Source of the DNA: Burkholderia pyrrocinia
GTDB lineage: Bacteria > Pseudomonadota > Gammaproteobacteria > Burkholderiales > Burkholderiaceae
Assembly: GCF_022809715.1 (NCBI RefSeq)
Contig: NZ_CP094460.1
Location: 682,001-746,000, forward strand
Length of the DNA: 64,000 nt
Direction of reading: 5' to 3'
In this document: positions 27,471 to 36,794 of the stretch, one piece after another
How the letters are laid out: each line of letters starts with the position of its first letter
Position numbering within the stretch: position 1 is the stretch's first letter
The notes under the pieces: generated by a model
Database searches by the model: none
Told to the model about the DNA's origin: nothing
Seen by the model: the letters and a program-made list of their open reading frames with translations, nothing else
Made by a program: the position numbers and the translations under genes

Positions 27471-28159
27471 GCCCCACACCGCCGCTCGCGCGCGCCGCCG
27501 GCGACGCGCCGGCCTGGTACGGGAAGATTCCCGGCGCCGGCGACTTCGTGAACAGCCGGCTGCCGCATGCGCTCGCGCTGTGGTGGGAACGCTGGCTCCA
27601 GCAGGGGATGGCCGCGATGCGCCAGCGCGGCGCGGACGAGATCGAGCGCCATTACACGGTCGCGCCGGTATGGAATTTCCTGATCCCGACGGGCGCCGGC
27701 GCGTCGTGCGTGCAGCCGGGCTGCCTCGCGCCGAGCTGCGACCGCGTGGGGCGCTACTACCCGGTGATCGTCACGCTGCCGATGCGCGCGGCCGATTACT
27801 GGAACGGGCTGCCGGACACCGCCGACGCGTTCTACTGGCAGGTCGGCCATGCGCTGCTCGACGCGATCCGCCATGCGCGCGCGCCGGGCGATCTCGAACG
27901 GACACTGGAACGCGTGCGGCTCGTGCCGGGCGGCGGCAGGCATGCGGAACGCGTCGACGGCATGCCGGCGACGCTGCCGGAGCAGCCGGCGCCGGCCGCG
28001 TGGCCGGGGCTGTCCGGCTATTTCGATCCGCACGGCGGCACCAGCTTCTGGTGGACCAATCGTGCCGACGGATCGCCGCTGCGCACGCATGCGCATACGG
28101 GCACGCCCGACAACGCGCTGTTTCTGACGCTGTTCGGCGGCGGTCAACAGCCCGGCTGA
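27452..28159 (+). CDS. tagF: Type VI regulatory protein TagF
   Basis: TagF is a cytoplasmic negative regulator that restrains type VI assembly, in Pseudomonas by acting through the FHA protein. The N-terminal YGKIPGAGDFVNSRLPHAL signature is diagnostic, and PVWNFLIPTGAG and RYYPVIVTLPM are conserved. Length is 235 aa. The ATG at 27452 has GGAG 8 bp upstream and overlaps the end of tssM by 19 bp; an ATG at 27467 that overlaps the stop (ATGA) is the alternative. There is no fused phosphatase domain. Confidence 0.92.
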   Translation: MPSEAMSPTPPLARAAGDAPAWYGKIPGAGDFVNSRLPHALALWWERWLQQGMAAMRQRGADEIERHYTVAPVWNFLIPTGAGASCVQPGCLAPSCDRVGRYYPVIVTLPMRAADYWNGLPDTADAFYWQVGHALLDAIRHARAPGDLERTLERVRLVPGGGRHAERVDGMPATLPEQPAPAAWPGLSGYFDPHGGTSFWWTNRADGSPLRTHAHTGTPDNALFLTLFGGGQQPG

Positions 28160-28199
28160 AGCGCGACGGGCAGAAGGCACACGGTTTCAAGAGGTGGAC

Positions 28200-30560
28200 A
28201 TGAAGGACGCTGGATCGAGAGACAACGAGTACGACACGGCGACACGCGGCGACGCATCCGAATTCACGGTGCGGCCGCTGCCGCTCGGCCATCGCCTCGG
28301 TGAGCTGCAGCTCGACGAGGTGCTGGGGATCGGCGGTTTCGGGATCGTCTATCGCGCATTCGACCGCACGTTGCGGCGCGCGGTCGCGATCAAGGAGTAC
28401 ATGCCGTCGATGCTCGCGACGCGCGGCGGCGACTACACGGTGTCGCTGCGTTCCGAGCGGTTCGCGCAGGCGTTCGACGCAGGGCGCGGCGCGTTCCTCA
28501 ACGAGGCGCGCCTGCTCGCGCAATTCGATCATCCGGGGCTCGTCAAGGTCCTGCACTTCTGGGAAAGCCACGGCACCGCGTACATGGTGATGCCGTTCTA
28601 CGAGGGGCGCACGCTCAAGCAGCTGCTCGACGGCGGCATGCGGATCAGCGAGACGCAACTGCGCACCATCGTCGGCGCGCTGCTCGGCGCGCTCGACACG
28701 CTGCATCGCGCGCAGTGCTTCCATCGCGACGTGGCGCTCGACAACGTGCTGATCCGCCCGAACGGGAGCGCGATCCTGCTCGACTTCGGCGCGGCGCGCA
28801 AACGGATCGGCGATCTCGTCGACGACGGCGCGATGATGATCAAGCCCGGCTACGCGCCGATCGAGCAGTACACCGACGATCCGGCGTTCAGCCAGGGGCC
28901 ATGGACCGATCTCTATGCGCTCGGCGCGGTGATGCACGCGATGATTACCGGCGAACTGCCGCCCGCGGCCGTCGTGCGCAGCATCAAGGACACGTACCGG
29001 CCGCTCGCGTCGCGCGAGTTGCCGGCCGGCGAGGTGTACAGCCCGGCGTTTCTCGCGGCCGTCGATCATGCGCTGCAGCTGCGGATTCCCGATCGGCCGG
29101 AGTCGGTCGCGGCGTTCGCGGCGGAGCTCGGGTTGCGGGACTTCGACCGGACGGGTGCCGGGTATGGCGCGGCGGTCGTGCCGCCGGTGGGTGATGCGGG
29201 CAGCGGCGGCGAAGGGAAGGGCGAGGCGTCGGCGGGTGCCGCTGCGTCGGGCATCGCGTCGGCTGCTGCTGCTGGTGCTGCTGCTGCGATCGGCGAGGGC
29301 GGGACGGCTTCGGGCAAGGTTGCGTCGGATGTGCAGTCGTCAACGCCTGAGCGTCAGGACGATGTGTCGGCACCGACGAACACCGCATCTGCTTCGCCTG
29401 CCGAGTCCGGCGCCAAGCCGGAGGCCGGCGCGCCTTCAGCATCGAAGGCGGCTGCAGAGGGCGCCACGATTGCGGCAACGAGCGCGCTGGCATCGTCGGC
29501 CTCGCATGCGTCACAGCCGGCGGAGAAGCCGGTTGAATCCGGTGCGCCGAACGGAAACGCTGAGCGTGCAAAGGAGCCGGCCTCCGCAAGAACCGATACG
29601 CACCACGAAGCAGATACACGATCCACGAGTGCCGACGCAGACATCGGCAAGCACAGCGCAGCGGATTCCGGGAACACGAACGGGAACGGGAACACGTACG
29701 CGTCTGCCGGCGCCGCCGATACGACCGCACCGCATCCCGCTGCATCGCCATCGAGCCGGGCATCCGCGCCGTCCGGTACCCAACGCAGCCCCTTATTCGC
29801 AGGATCGCGCCGCCGCATACCGGCCTACATCGGTGGCGCGCTCGTCGCACTGATCGCCGTCGGCCTCGCCGCAAACTATCTGTCGCGTCCCGCGCGCGTC
29901 GCCGACGAGGCCGCACCGGGCGCGAGCCAGCCGCAGGCCGGCACGTCGTCGCCCGCCAGTACGCCGGACACCACGCTGGCCCAGCACGGACCGACGCCGA
30001 TCGTCGTGCCGCCGTCGAGCCTGCCGGCCGGATCGTCGGCGCAGGTTCCGCCGCCGCCAGTTGCCGCCGCGCCGGCCAGCACACCGGCCGTCGACGCCGC
30101 CGCAACCGCACCGCAGGTCGCGACCACCGTCACGAACCCGGCCCCGTCGCAATCCGGCTCCAGCTCGACCATCGCGCCCGCCGGCAGTCTCGACACGTCG
30201 GAGCGCGTCGTCAGCGTGTCGCCGTCGGAAGCGGCCGCATCACCGGCGGCGACGCCCGCCCCGGCGCCGAAGCCGCCGTCGGAAGCCGATACGGCCGTCG
30301 CCGCCGTGAACGTGCTGCCTGCCGAGCAGCGCCCGCCGAAGGCGCAGGAAACCGTCCAGGTGCGCTTCAACGTGCGGCCGTGGGGCGACGTGTACGTGAA
30401 CGGCGCGCGGCGCGGCGCGAGCCCGCCGCTGCGTTCCGTGTCGCTGACGCCGGGCGTCTACCAGATCGAGATCCGCAACGGCTCGCTGCCGCCGTTGCAC
30501 CGCACCGTGGCGGTCGATTTCGGCAGCAAACCGATCAACATTGACTATGCATTCGAATGA
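28200..30560 (+). CDS. Membrane Ser/Thr protein kinase with PEGA domain (PpkA-like role)
   Basis: The 786-aa kinase has its Hanks-type domain at about 35-300: Gly-rich loop GIGGFGIVYRAF, the VAIKEY lysine near 65, HRDVALDNVL at 175 and DFGAAR at 195, so catalysis should be intact. A long Ala/Ser/Pro linker, one transmembrane helix near 541-562 (YIGGALVALIAVGLAANYLS), a second periplasmic linker and a C-terminal PEGA-like domain (RPWGDVYVNGARRGASPPLR) follow. It lies between tagF and tssA and is the expected kinase for TagH. The periplasmic PEGA end could sense the envelope. No PppA-type phosphatase gene is in the window. Confidence 0.88.
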   Translation: MKDAGSRDNEYDTATRGDASEFTVRPLPLGHRLGELQLDEVLGIGGFGIVYRAFDRTLRRAVAIKEYMPSMLATRGGDYTVSLRSERFAQAFDAGRGAFLNEARLLAQFDHPGLVKVLHFWESHGTAYMVMPFYEGRTLKQLLDGGMRISETQLRTIVGALLGALDTLHRAQCFHRDVALDNVLIRPNGSAILLDFGAARKRIGDLVDDGAMMIKPGYAPIEQYTDDPAFSQGPWTDLYALGAVMHAMITGELPPAAVVRSIKDTYRPLASRELPAGEVYSPAFLAAVDHALQLRIPDRPESVAAFAAELGLRDFDRTGAGYGAAVVPPVGDAGSGGEGKGEASAGAAASGIASAAAAGAAAAIGEGGTASGKVASDVQSSTPERQDDVSAPTNTASASPAESGAKPEAGAPSASKAAAEGATIAATSALASSASHASQPAEKPVESGAPNGNAERAKEPASARTDTHHEADTRSTSADADIGKHSAADSGNTNGNGNTYASAGAADTTAPHPAASPSSRASAPSGTQRSPLFAGSRRRIPAYIGGALVALIAVGLAANYLSRPARVADEAAPGASQPQAGTSSPASTPDTTLAQHGPTPIVVPPSSLPAGSSAQVPPPPVAAAPASTPAVDAAATAPQVATTVTNPAPSQSGSSSTIAPAGSLDTSERVVSVSPSEAAASPAATPAPAPKPPSEADTAVAAVNVLPAEQRPPKAQETVQVRFNVRPWGDVYVNGARRGASPPLRSVSLTPGVYQIEIRNGSLPPLHRTVAVDFGSKPINIDYAFE

Positions 30561-31662
30561 CATCAGCCAGGCGGCACTCGCCGCCGCCGTGCTTTCCCCT
30601 GGGTCGCCTGTTCTGCCGGCGCCGTCGCCGCGCGCCGACCTGATCGGCCGGCTGCTCGCGGACGTCGCGCCCGATGCGCCGTGCGGCGCGAACCTCGAAT
30701 ACGACGCCGAGTTCCTGCAGTTGCAGGAGCGCGCGACGCCGCGCGCCGAGCAGCAGTATGGCGACACCGTGATCCCGGCCGAGGCGCCCGACTGGGGCGC
30801 GGTCGAGCGGCTCGCGCTGGCGCTGTCCGCACGCACGAAGGACTTGCGCGTCGTCGCGCACCTCGCGCGCAGCTGGATCGAGCAACACGGCATGCCCGGC
30901 TATGCGGACGCGCTCGCGGTCGTCGCGATCCTGCTCGAGCGCCGCTGGGACGATCTGCATCCAAGGCTCGACGCCGACGGCGAACCGGACCCGACACCGC
31001 GGATGAACGCGCTCGCCGACGTGGCCGGCGCGCACGACTGCGCACGTGCGGCGCGCCGCCAGCCGCTGTTCGACGGCGGCCCGAGCGTGCGCGATGCCGA
31101 ACGGCTGCTCGACGGCCGCGACGAAGCCGGTGGCCGCGCGAGCCTGATTGCCGCGCTGTCGGCCGTGCGCGGCGACGGCACGACGCCGCTCGACGCCGCG
31201 CGCGCCGCGCTGCAAGCGCTGGACACGATCCGCGCGTGCGTGATCGACAAGCTCGGCCGCGAGTGGGCGCCCGATGCAGGCGATGCGGAGAAGGCGTTGC
31301 AACGGATCGTGCGCGAAGTGCCGGTGCCCGAGCCGCAACCGGACGCGCTGGACGATCCGGGTTCCACGCTGCAGGCCGTATCCGGTGACGCATCGCAGGC
31401 CGGCGTCACACCTGTTGCGCCCGCGGCGATGCCGAACGCACACGCATGGCGCGATGCCGAGCTAGCGAGCCGCGACGACGTACGGCTCGGCCTCGACAAG
31501 ATGTGCCGCTATTTCGAGCTGCACGAGCCGGGCCATCCGGCGCCGCTGCTGCTGCGGCGTGCGCAGCGGCTGCTCGCGCTCGACTTCTACGAAATCATCC
31601 GCGATCTCGCGCCGGAGAGCCTGCCGAAACTGGACCTGCTGAGCGGCGAGCGAAGCGAATGA
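30547..31662 (+). CDS. tssA: Type VI cap protein TssA
   Basis: TssA primes and caps the growing sheath-tube. The N-terminal ImpA domain is clear (CGANLEYDAEFLQLQERATP then RVVAHLARSWIEQHGMPGYA and LLERRWDDLHPRLDADGEPD), with a variable middle and a short C-terminal domain (RLGLDKMCRYFELHEPGHPA). At 371 aa it belongs to the shorter TssA class. Its ATG lies 14 bp inside the end of the kinase gene, indicating translational coupling. Confidence 0.92.
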   Translation: MHSNDISQAALAAAVLSPGSPVLPAPSPRADLIGRLLADVAPDAPCGANLEYDAEFLQLQERATPRAEQQYGDTVIPAEAPDWGAVERLALALSARTKDLRVVAHLARSWIEQHGMPGYADALAVVAILLERRWDDLHPRLDADGEPDPTPRMNALADVAGAHDCARAARRQPLFDGGPSVRDAERLLDGRDEAGGRASLIAALSAVRGDGTTPLDAARAALQALDTIRACVIDKLGREWAPDAGDAEKALQRIVREVPVPEPQPDALDDPGSTLQAVSGDASQAGVTPVAPAAMPNAHAWRDAELASRDDVRLGLDKMCRYFELHEPGHPAPLLLRRAQRLLALDFYEIIRDLAPESLPKLDLLSGERSE

Positions 31663-31739
31663 AACGAACGAACTAAGGAAGCCGCCGCGCGGGCGGCGGC
31701 AACGTACTGAGCAACCTGATCGACGTGAAGGAGTGGACG

Positions 31740-32294
31740 ATGACTGACAGAACCAAGGCAGCGGGCAGCGGACAGAAGTTCATCGCGCGCAATCGGGCGC
31801 CGCGCGTGCAGATCGAATACGACGTCGAAACCTACGGCGCCGAGCGCAAGGTGCAGTTGCCGTTCGTGATGGGCGTGATTTCCGACCTGGCGGGCAAGCG
31901 CGCCGAGCCGCTGCCGGATCTGCCGGAGCGCAAGTTCCTCGAGATCGACGTCGACAACTTCGACGAGCGGATGAAGTCGGTCGCGCCGCGCGTCGCGTTC
32001 CAGGTGCCGAACACGCTGACGGGCGAAGGGATGCTCAACGTCGACATGACGTTCGAGCAGATCGACGATTTCTCGCCGGCCGCGATCGCGCGCAACGTCG
32101 ACGCGCTGCGCCGGCTGCTGGAAGCTCGCACCGAGCTGTCGAACCTGCTGTCGTACATGGACGGCAAGCACGGCGCCGAACAGCTGATCGAGCGCGCGAT
32201 CAACGATCCCGACCTGCTGAAGACGCTCGTGCGCAATCCTCACGAATCCGCGCAGCGCGGCGATGCGACCCAACCGGAGGCCCGCGATGAATGA
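31740..32294 (+). CDS. tssB: Type VI sheath protein TssB (VipA)
   Basis: This 184-aa protein is the small sheath subunit. RVQIEYDVETYGAERKVQLP near the start, the FLEIDVDNFDERM segment and ALRRLLEARTELSNLLSYMD near the C terminus are family hallmarks. The start at 31740 (MTDRTKAAGSG) has GGAG 7 bp upstream. Its last 8 bp overlap tssC, which fits the 1:1 heterodimer the pair forms. Confidence 0.96.
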   Translation: MTDRTKAAGSGQKFIARNRAPRVQIEYDVETYGAERKVQLPFVMGVISDLAGKRAEPLPDLPERKFLEIDVDNFDERMKSVAPRVAFQVPNTLTGEGMLNVDMTFEQIDDFSPAAIARNVDALRRLLEARTELSNLLSYMDGKHGAEQLIERAINDPDLLKTLVRNPHESAQRGDATQPEARDE

Positions 32295-33795
32295 CCCCGT
32301 CCAAACCCGCGCCGACACGCGCGACGCCGCGCAGCCGGCCGTCGCGCACGACGAGTTCGCCGCGCTGCTGCAAAAGGAATTCAAGCCGAAGACGGCCGAG
32401 GCGCGCGAATCGGTGGAGCGCGCGGTGCGCACGCTCGCGCAGCAGGCGCTCGAACATACGGTCGGCATGACGACCGACGCGTACGGCAGCGTGAAGCAGA
32501 TCATCGCGGAGATCGACCGGAAGCTGTCCGACCAGATCAACCAGATCCTGCATCACGACGAGTTCCAGACACTCGAAGGCGCGTGGCGCGGCCTGCATTA
32601 CCTCGTCACGCATACCGAGACCGACGAGCTGCTGAAGATCAAGGCGCTGCCGGCGTCGCGCAACGAGGTCGCGCGGATGCTGAAGCGCTACAAGGGCGTC
32701 GCGTGGGACCAGAGCCCACTGTTCCGCAAGATCTACGAGGAGGAATACGGGCAGTTCGGCGGCGAGCCGTTCGGCTGCCTCGTCGGCGATTTCCATTTCA
32801 ACCACAGCCCGCCCGACGTCGAGATGCTCGGCGAGCTGTCGAAGATCGCGGCGGCCGCGCACGCGCCGTTCATTGCCGGCGCGTCGCCGGAGCTGATGCA
32901 GATGGATTCGTGGCAGGAGCTGTCGAACCCGCGCGACCTGACGAAGATCTTCCAGAACACCGAATACGCGGCGTGGCGCAGCCTGCGGCAGTCGGAGGAT
33001 TCGCGCTACGTCGGCCTCGCGATGCCGCGTTTTCTTGCGCGGCTGCCGTACGGCGCGCGCACCAATCCGGTCGACGAATTCGACTTCGAGGAAGACACCG
33101 ACGCTGCGAACCACGACCGCTATACATGGGCGAATTCGGCGTACGCGATGGCCGCGAACATCAACCGCTCGTTCAAGCAGTACGGCTGGTGCTCGTCGAT
33201 CCGCGGCGTCGAATCGGGCGGGGCGGTCGAAGGGCTGCCGAGCCATACGTTCCCGACCGACGACGGCGGCATCGACCAGAAATGCCCGACCGAGATCGCG
33301 ATCAGCGACCGCCGCGAGGCCGAGCTCGCGAAGAACGGCTTCATGCCGTTCGTACACCGGAAGAACTCCGATTTCGCGGCGTTCATCGGCGCGCAGTCGC
33401 TGTACCAGCCGGCCGAATACCACGATCCCGACGCGACCGCAAACGCACGGCTGTCCGGCCGCCTGCCGTACCTGTTCGCGTGCTGCCGCTTCGCGCATTA
33501 CCTGAAGTGCATCGTGCGCGACAAGATCGGCTCGTTCCGCGAGCGCGACGACATGGAGCGCTGGCTGAACGACTGGATCATGAACTACGTCGACGGCGAC
33601 CCCGTGAACTCGTCGCAGGAAACCAAGGCGCGCAAGCCGCTCGCGGCCGCGCAGGTGGTCGTCGACGAGGTCGAGGACAACCCCGGCTACTACACGTCGA
33701 AATTCTTCCTGCGGCCGCACTACCAGCTCGAAGGGCTCACCGTGTCGTTGCGGCTGATCTCGCGGCTGCCGACCGCGAAGGCGGCGAACGAATGA
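32287..33795 (+). CDS. tssC: Type VI sheath protein TssC (VipB)
   Basis: TssC is the large sheath subunit that pairs with TssB to build the contractile sheath. Typical blocks are EFQTLEGAWRGLHYLVTHTE, KIYEEEYGQFGGEPFGCLVG, FLARLPYGARTNPVDEFDFE and the C-terminal YYTSKFFLRPHYQLEGLTVS. At 502 aa from the ATG at 32287 it is full length. GGAGG precedes the start inside the tssB reading frame. Confidence 0.96.
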   Translation: MNDPVQTRADTRDAAQPAVAHDEFAALLQKEFKPKTAEARESVERAVRTLAQQALEHTVGMTTDAYGSVKQIIAEIDRKLSDQINQILHHDEFQTLEGAWRGLHYLVTHTETDELLKIKALPASRNEVARMLKRYKGVAWDQSPLFRKIYEEEYGQFGGEPFGCLVGDFHFNHSPPDVEMLGELSKIAAAAHAPFIAGASPELMQMDSWQELSNPRDLTKIFQNTEYAAWRSLRQSEDSRYVGLAMPRFLARLPYGARTNPVDEFDFEEDTDAANHDRYTWANSAYAMAANINRSFKQYGWCSSIRGVESGGAVEGLPSHTFPTDDGGIDQKCPTEIAISDRREAELAKNGFMPFVHRKNSDFAAFIGAQSLYQPAEYHDPDATANARLSGRLPYLFACCRFAHYLKCIVRDKIGSFRERDDMERWLNDWIMNYVDGDPVNSSQETKARKPLAAAQVVVDEVEDNPGYYTSKFFLRPHYQLEGLTVSLRLISRLPTAKAANE

Positions 33796-33842
33796 GTTGC
33801 AACCGGCATTCAACCTGACCTCGAACCGAAACGGAGACGGCA

Positions 33843-34334
33843 ATGGGCGTGGCAATGTTTATGAAGGTGGACGGCGTGACCGGCGAATCGGCGGACGCGC
33901 AGCACAAGGGCTGGACCGACATCCAGTCGTTCACGTGGGGCGCGAGCCAGCCGGGCGCGATGGCGAGCGGCAGCGGCGGCAACGCGGGCAAGGCGAGCTT
34001 CAACGATCTCGTCGTTTCCGCATACATGGACAAGGGCGCGCCAGCGATCATCAAGAACTGCGCGAACGGCAAGCACCTGTCGTCGGTCGAGATTTCGGCG
34101 TGCAAGACGGGCGGCACGCAGGTCGAATTCATGCGCGTGACGCTGCAGGAGGTGCTCGTCACGTCCGCGCAGGTCGCGGGCATCGATCCGGGCGACGTCG
34201 CGGACCGGCTGATGATGCATTACGGCTTCCAGGCCGCGAAGGTGAAGAAGCAGTACTGGCAGCAGAACGACAACGGCGGCAAGGGCGCCGAGGTGACGGT
34301 CGGCTGGAACATCAAGGAAAACACCGAGATGTGA
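33843..34334 (+). CDS. hcp: Type VI tube protein Hcp
   Basis: Hcp forms the stacked hexameric rings of the inner tube that is fired by the sheath and carries small effectors. FMKVDGVTGESADAQHKGWT and the IQSFTWGAS block are typical, as are KNCANGKHLSSVEISACKTG and VTVGWNIKENTEM at the end. Length is 163 aa. GAGA lies 6 bp before the ATG, and 47 bp separate it from tssC, so a separate boosted translation start is likely. Confidence 0.96.
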   Translation: MGVAMFMKVDGVTGESADAQHKGWTDIQSFTWGASQPGAMASGSGGNAGKASFNDLVVSAYMDKGAPAIIKNCANGKHLSSVEISACKTGGTQVEFMRVTLQEVLVTSAQVAGIDPGDVADRLMMHYGFQAAKVKKQYWQQNDNGGKGAEVTVGWNIKENTEM

Positions 34335-34360
34335 CGAGGCGGGCACGCACGGAGACGACG

Positions 34361-34918
34361 ATGGACGATCCGCGAACCCGCGACGGCCGCGAGGGCCGGG
34401 AAGGCAGCCTGCGCGACCGGCTGCAGCCCGCGTTGCTCGACCGGCTCACCGACGACGCGTCGCAGCGCGCGGCCGAAGCGCCCGGCGCGCAATGGATCGG
34501 CACCGAGCGGTTGCGCACCGCCGTGCTGCGCGATCTCGCGTGGCTGCTCAACACGCGCAACGCCGAGGACGGTTTCGTCGACTGGGCCGCGTTCGCGCAC
34601 GCGCAGGCGTCGGTGCTGAACTACGGGATGCGGCCGCTCGTCGGCAAGCCGATGTCGGGCGTCGAGCGGATGTCGGTCGAGGCGTCGATCCGCGATGCGA
34701 TCGTCCGCTTCGAGCCGCGCATCGCGCCCGACAGCGTCGAAGTGCACAGCGTGATCGACGCGCCGGGCGGCCGGGCCGGCGAACGGCGCCACAACGTGCT
34801 GCTGTTCGAGATCCGCGGCACGCTGTGGTCGATCCCGCATCCGCTCGAATTCGTGCTGCGCTCCGACCTCGATCTGGAAACGGGCGCGATGTCGCTGCAA
34901 TCCGCGGCGGGGGCCTGA
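34361..34918 (+). CDS. tssE: Type VI baseplate protein TssE
   Basis: TssE is the gp25-like wedge protein of the baseplate. The first part (SLRDRLQPALLDRLTDD, then RTAVLRDLAWLLNTRN) and the VLNYGMRPLVGKPMSG and ESSIR-like IRDAIVRFEPRI blocks define the family. It has 185 aa with the ATG at 34361, GGAGA upstream, 26 bp after hcp and 4 bp before tssF. Confidence 0.93.
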   Translation: MDDPRTRDGREGREGSLRDRLQPALLDRLTDDASQRAAEAPGAQWIGTERLRTAVLRDLAWLLNTRNAEDGFVDWAAFAHAQASVLNYGMRPLVGKPMSGVERMSVEASIRDAIVRFEPRIAPDSVEVHSVIDAPGGRAGERRHNVLLFEIRGTLWSIPHPLEFVLRSDLDLETGAMSLQSAAGA

Positions 34919-34922
34919 CGCG

Positions 34923-36794
34923 ATGGATACGCGCCTGCTCGACTACTACAACCGCGAACTCGCTTACCTGCGCGAGCTCGGCGGCGAATTCGCGCAGCAG
35001 TTCCCGAAGGTCGCCGCGCGGCTGCGGCTGCACGAATCGGGGCCGCCCGACCCGTACGTCGAACGGCTGCTCGAGGGCTTCAGCTTCCTCACCGCGCGCG
35101 TGCAGCTGAAGATGGACGCAGAATTCCCGCGCTTCACGCAGGCGCTGCTCGATGCCGTGTATCCCGGCTATATCGCGCCGCTGCCGTCGATGGCGATCGT
35201 CCGGTTCGCGCCGATGATGAACGAAGGCAGCCTCGCACAGGGCTGGCGGCTGCCGGCCGGCACCGCGCTGCGCGCGCGACCGGCCGCGTCCGAGCAGACC
35301 GCGTGCGAATTCCGTACCGCGCACGACCTGACGCTGTGGCCGCTCGAACTGACCGATGCGACCGTCACCGGCGCGCCGTCGTGGCTGCCGCGCGGCGCCG
35401 TCGCGGCGCGGCAGGACGTGCGCGGCGCGCTGCGCATCCGGCTGAAGGCGCGCGGCGGTGCGAAGCTGTCGCAACTGCCGCTCGACCGGCTGACGTTCCA
35501 TCTCGCGGGTCCCGAGCGCGACGCGCTGCACCTGCTCGAACTGATCGCCGCGCATGCGCTCGGCGTCGTGTGTCACGACCCGGCCCAGCCGCCGCGCTGG
35601 CTGCATACGCTCGACGCCGACGCGATCGTCCACGAAGGTTTCGATCCGGCGCAGGCGATCCTGCCCGACGACGGCCGCAGCTTCCACGGCTACCGGCTGC
35701 TGCGCGAGTATTTCGCGTTTCCGGCGCGCTTCCTGTTCTTCAGCATCGGCGGGCTGCGCGCCGCGCTCGCGCGCGCGACCGGCGACGAGTGCGAGCTGAC
35801 CGTGCTGTTCGATCGCCACGACGCGGCGCTCGAAGCGGCCGTCGACGCGCGCCATCTCGCGCTGAACTGCACGCCGGCCGTGAACCTGTTCGCGCGCCGC
35901 GCCGATCGGATTCCGCTGCAGCCGGGCGCGCGCGAGCATCATGTCGTCGTCGACCGCAGCCGGCCGCTCGACTACGAGGTCTATGCGGTGCAGCGGCTCG
36001 CAAGCGAGCAGCGCGACGACGGGCAGTCGCGCGAATTCCGGCCGTTTCACGCATCGTTCGCCGGCGACGACGGCAACCACGGCGCGTACTACACGGTGCG
36101 GCGCGAGCCGCGGCTGGTGTCCGCGCAGGCGCGCGCGAACGGCACGCGCACCGGCTATGTCGGTAGCGAGACCTACGTGTCGCTCGTCGACAGCCAGTGT
36201 GCGCCGTACGACGAAACGATGCGCTACCTGTCCGCCGATACGCTGTGCACGAACCGCGATCTCGTGCTGCTGCAGCCGCCCGGCGACGCGAACACGTTCA
36301 CGCTGCGCGTGTCGGCCCCGGTCGAGCGCATCGTCGCGATCCGCGGCCCGTCGCGGCCGCGCCCGCCGATCGCCGACGCGCAAACCGCGTGGCGATTGAT
36401 CCGCCATCTCGGCCTGGCACGCCACACGCTGACCGATCTCGACGACGACGAGGGCGCGCATGCGCTGCGCGAGTTGCTCGGCCTGCATGCCGACCCGGCC
36501 GACGCCGCGATGCGCCGGCAGATCGACGGCGTGCAGCGCGTCGCGTTCTCGCCGGTGTTCCGCCGGCTGCCGGCGCTCGGGCCGCTGATGTTCGGGCGCG
36601 GCGTGCAGGTCGACGTGACCGTCGACGACCATGCGTTCTCCGGCGACAGCCCGTTCCTGCTCGGCGCGGTGCTCGAACAGTTCTTCGCACGCCATGTGTC
36701 GATCAACGCATTCGCCGAATGCGTGCTGACCAGCGCGCAGCGCGGCACGCTCGCGCACTGGCCTGCGCGCATCGGCAGGCGGCCCGCGATATGA
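34923..36794 (+). CDS. tssF: Type VI baseplate protein TssF
   Basis: This 623-aa protein is the gp6-like baseplate wedge component. The start (RLLDYYNRELAYLRELGGEF, then AQQFPKVAARL) and the PYVERLLEGFSFLTARVQLK segment are the TssF/ImpG signature, and FGRGVQVDVTVDDHAFSGDS is the conserved C-terminal block. The stop overlaps the tssG start by 4 bp (ATGA), as expected for partners of a TssF2-TssG wedge. Confidence 0.95.
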   Translation: MDTRLLDYYNRELAYLRELGGEFAQQFPKVAARLRLHESGPPDPYVERLLEGFSFLTARVQLKMDAEFPRFTQALLDAVYPGYIAPLPSMAIVRFAPMMNEGSLAQGWRLPAGTALRARPAASEQTACEFRTAHDLTLWPLELTDATVTGAPSWLPRGAVAARQDVRGALRIRLKARGGAKLSQLPLDRLTFHLAGPERDALHLLELIAAHALGVVCHDPAQPPRWLHTLDADAIVHEGFDPAQAILPDDGRSFHGYRLLREYFAFPARFLFFSIGGLRAALARATGDECELTVLFDRHDAALEAAVDARHLALNCTPAVNLFARRADRIPLQPGAREHHVVVDRSRPLDYEVYAVQRLASEQRDDGQSREFRPFHASFAGDDGNHGAYYTVRREPRLVSAQARANGTRTGYVGSETYVSLVDSQCAPYDETMRYLSADTLCTNRDLVLLQPPGDANTFTLRVSAPVERIVAIRGPSRPRPPIADAQTAWRLIRHLGLARHTLTDLDDDEGAHALRELLGLHADPADAAMRRQIDGVQRVAFSPVFRRLPALGPLMFGRGVQVDVTVDDHAFSGDSPFLLGAVLEQFFARHVSINAFAECVLTSAQRGTLAHWPARIGRRPAI

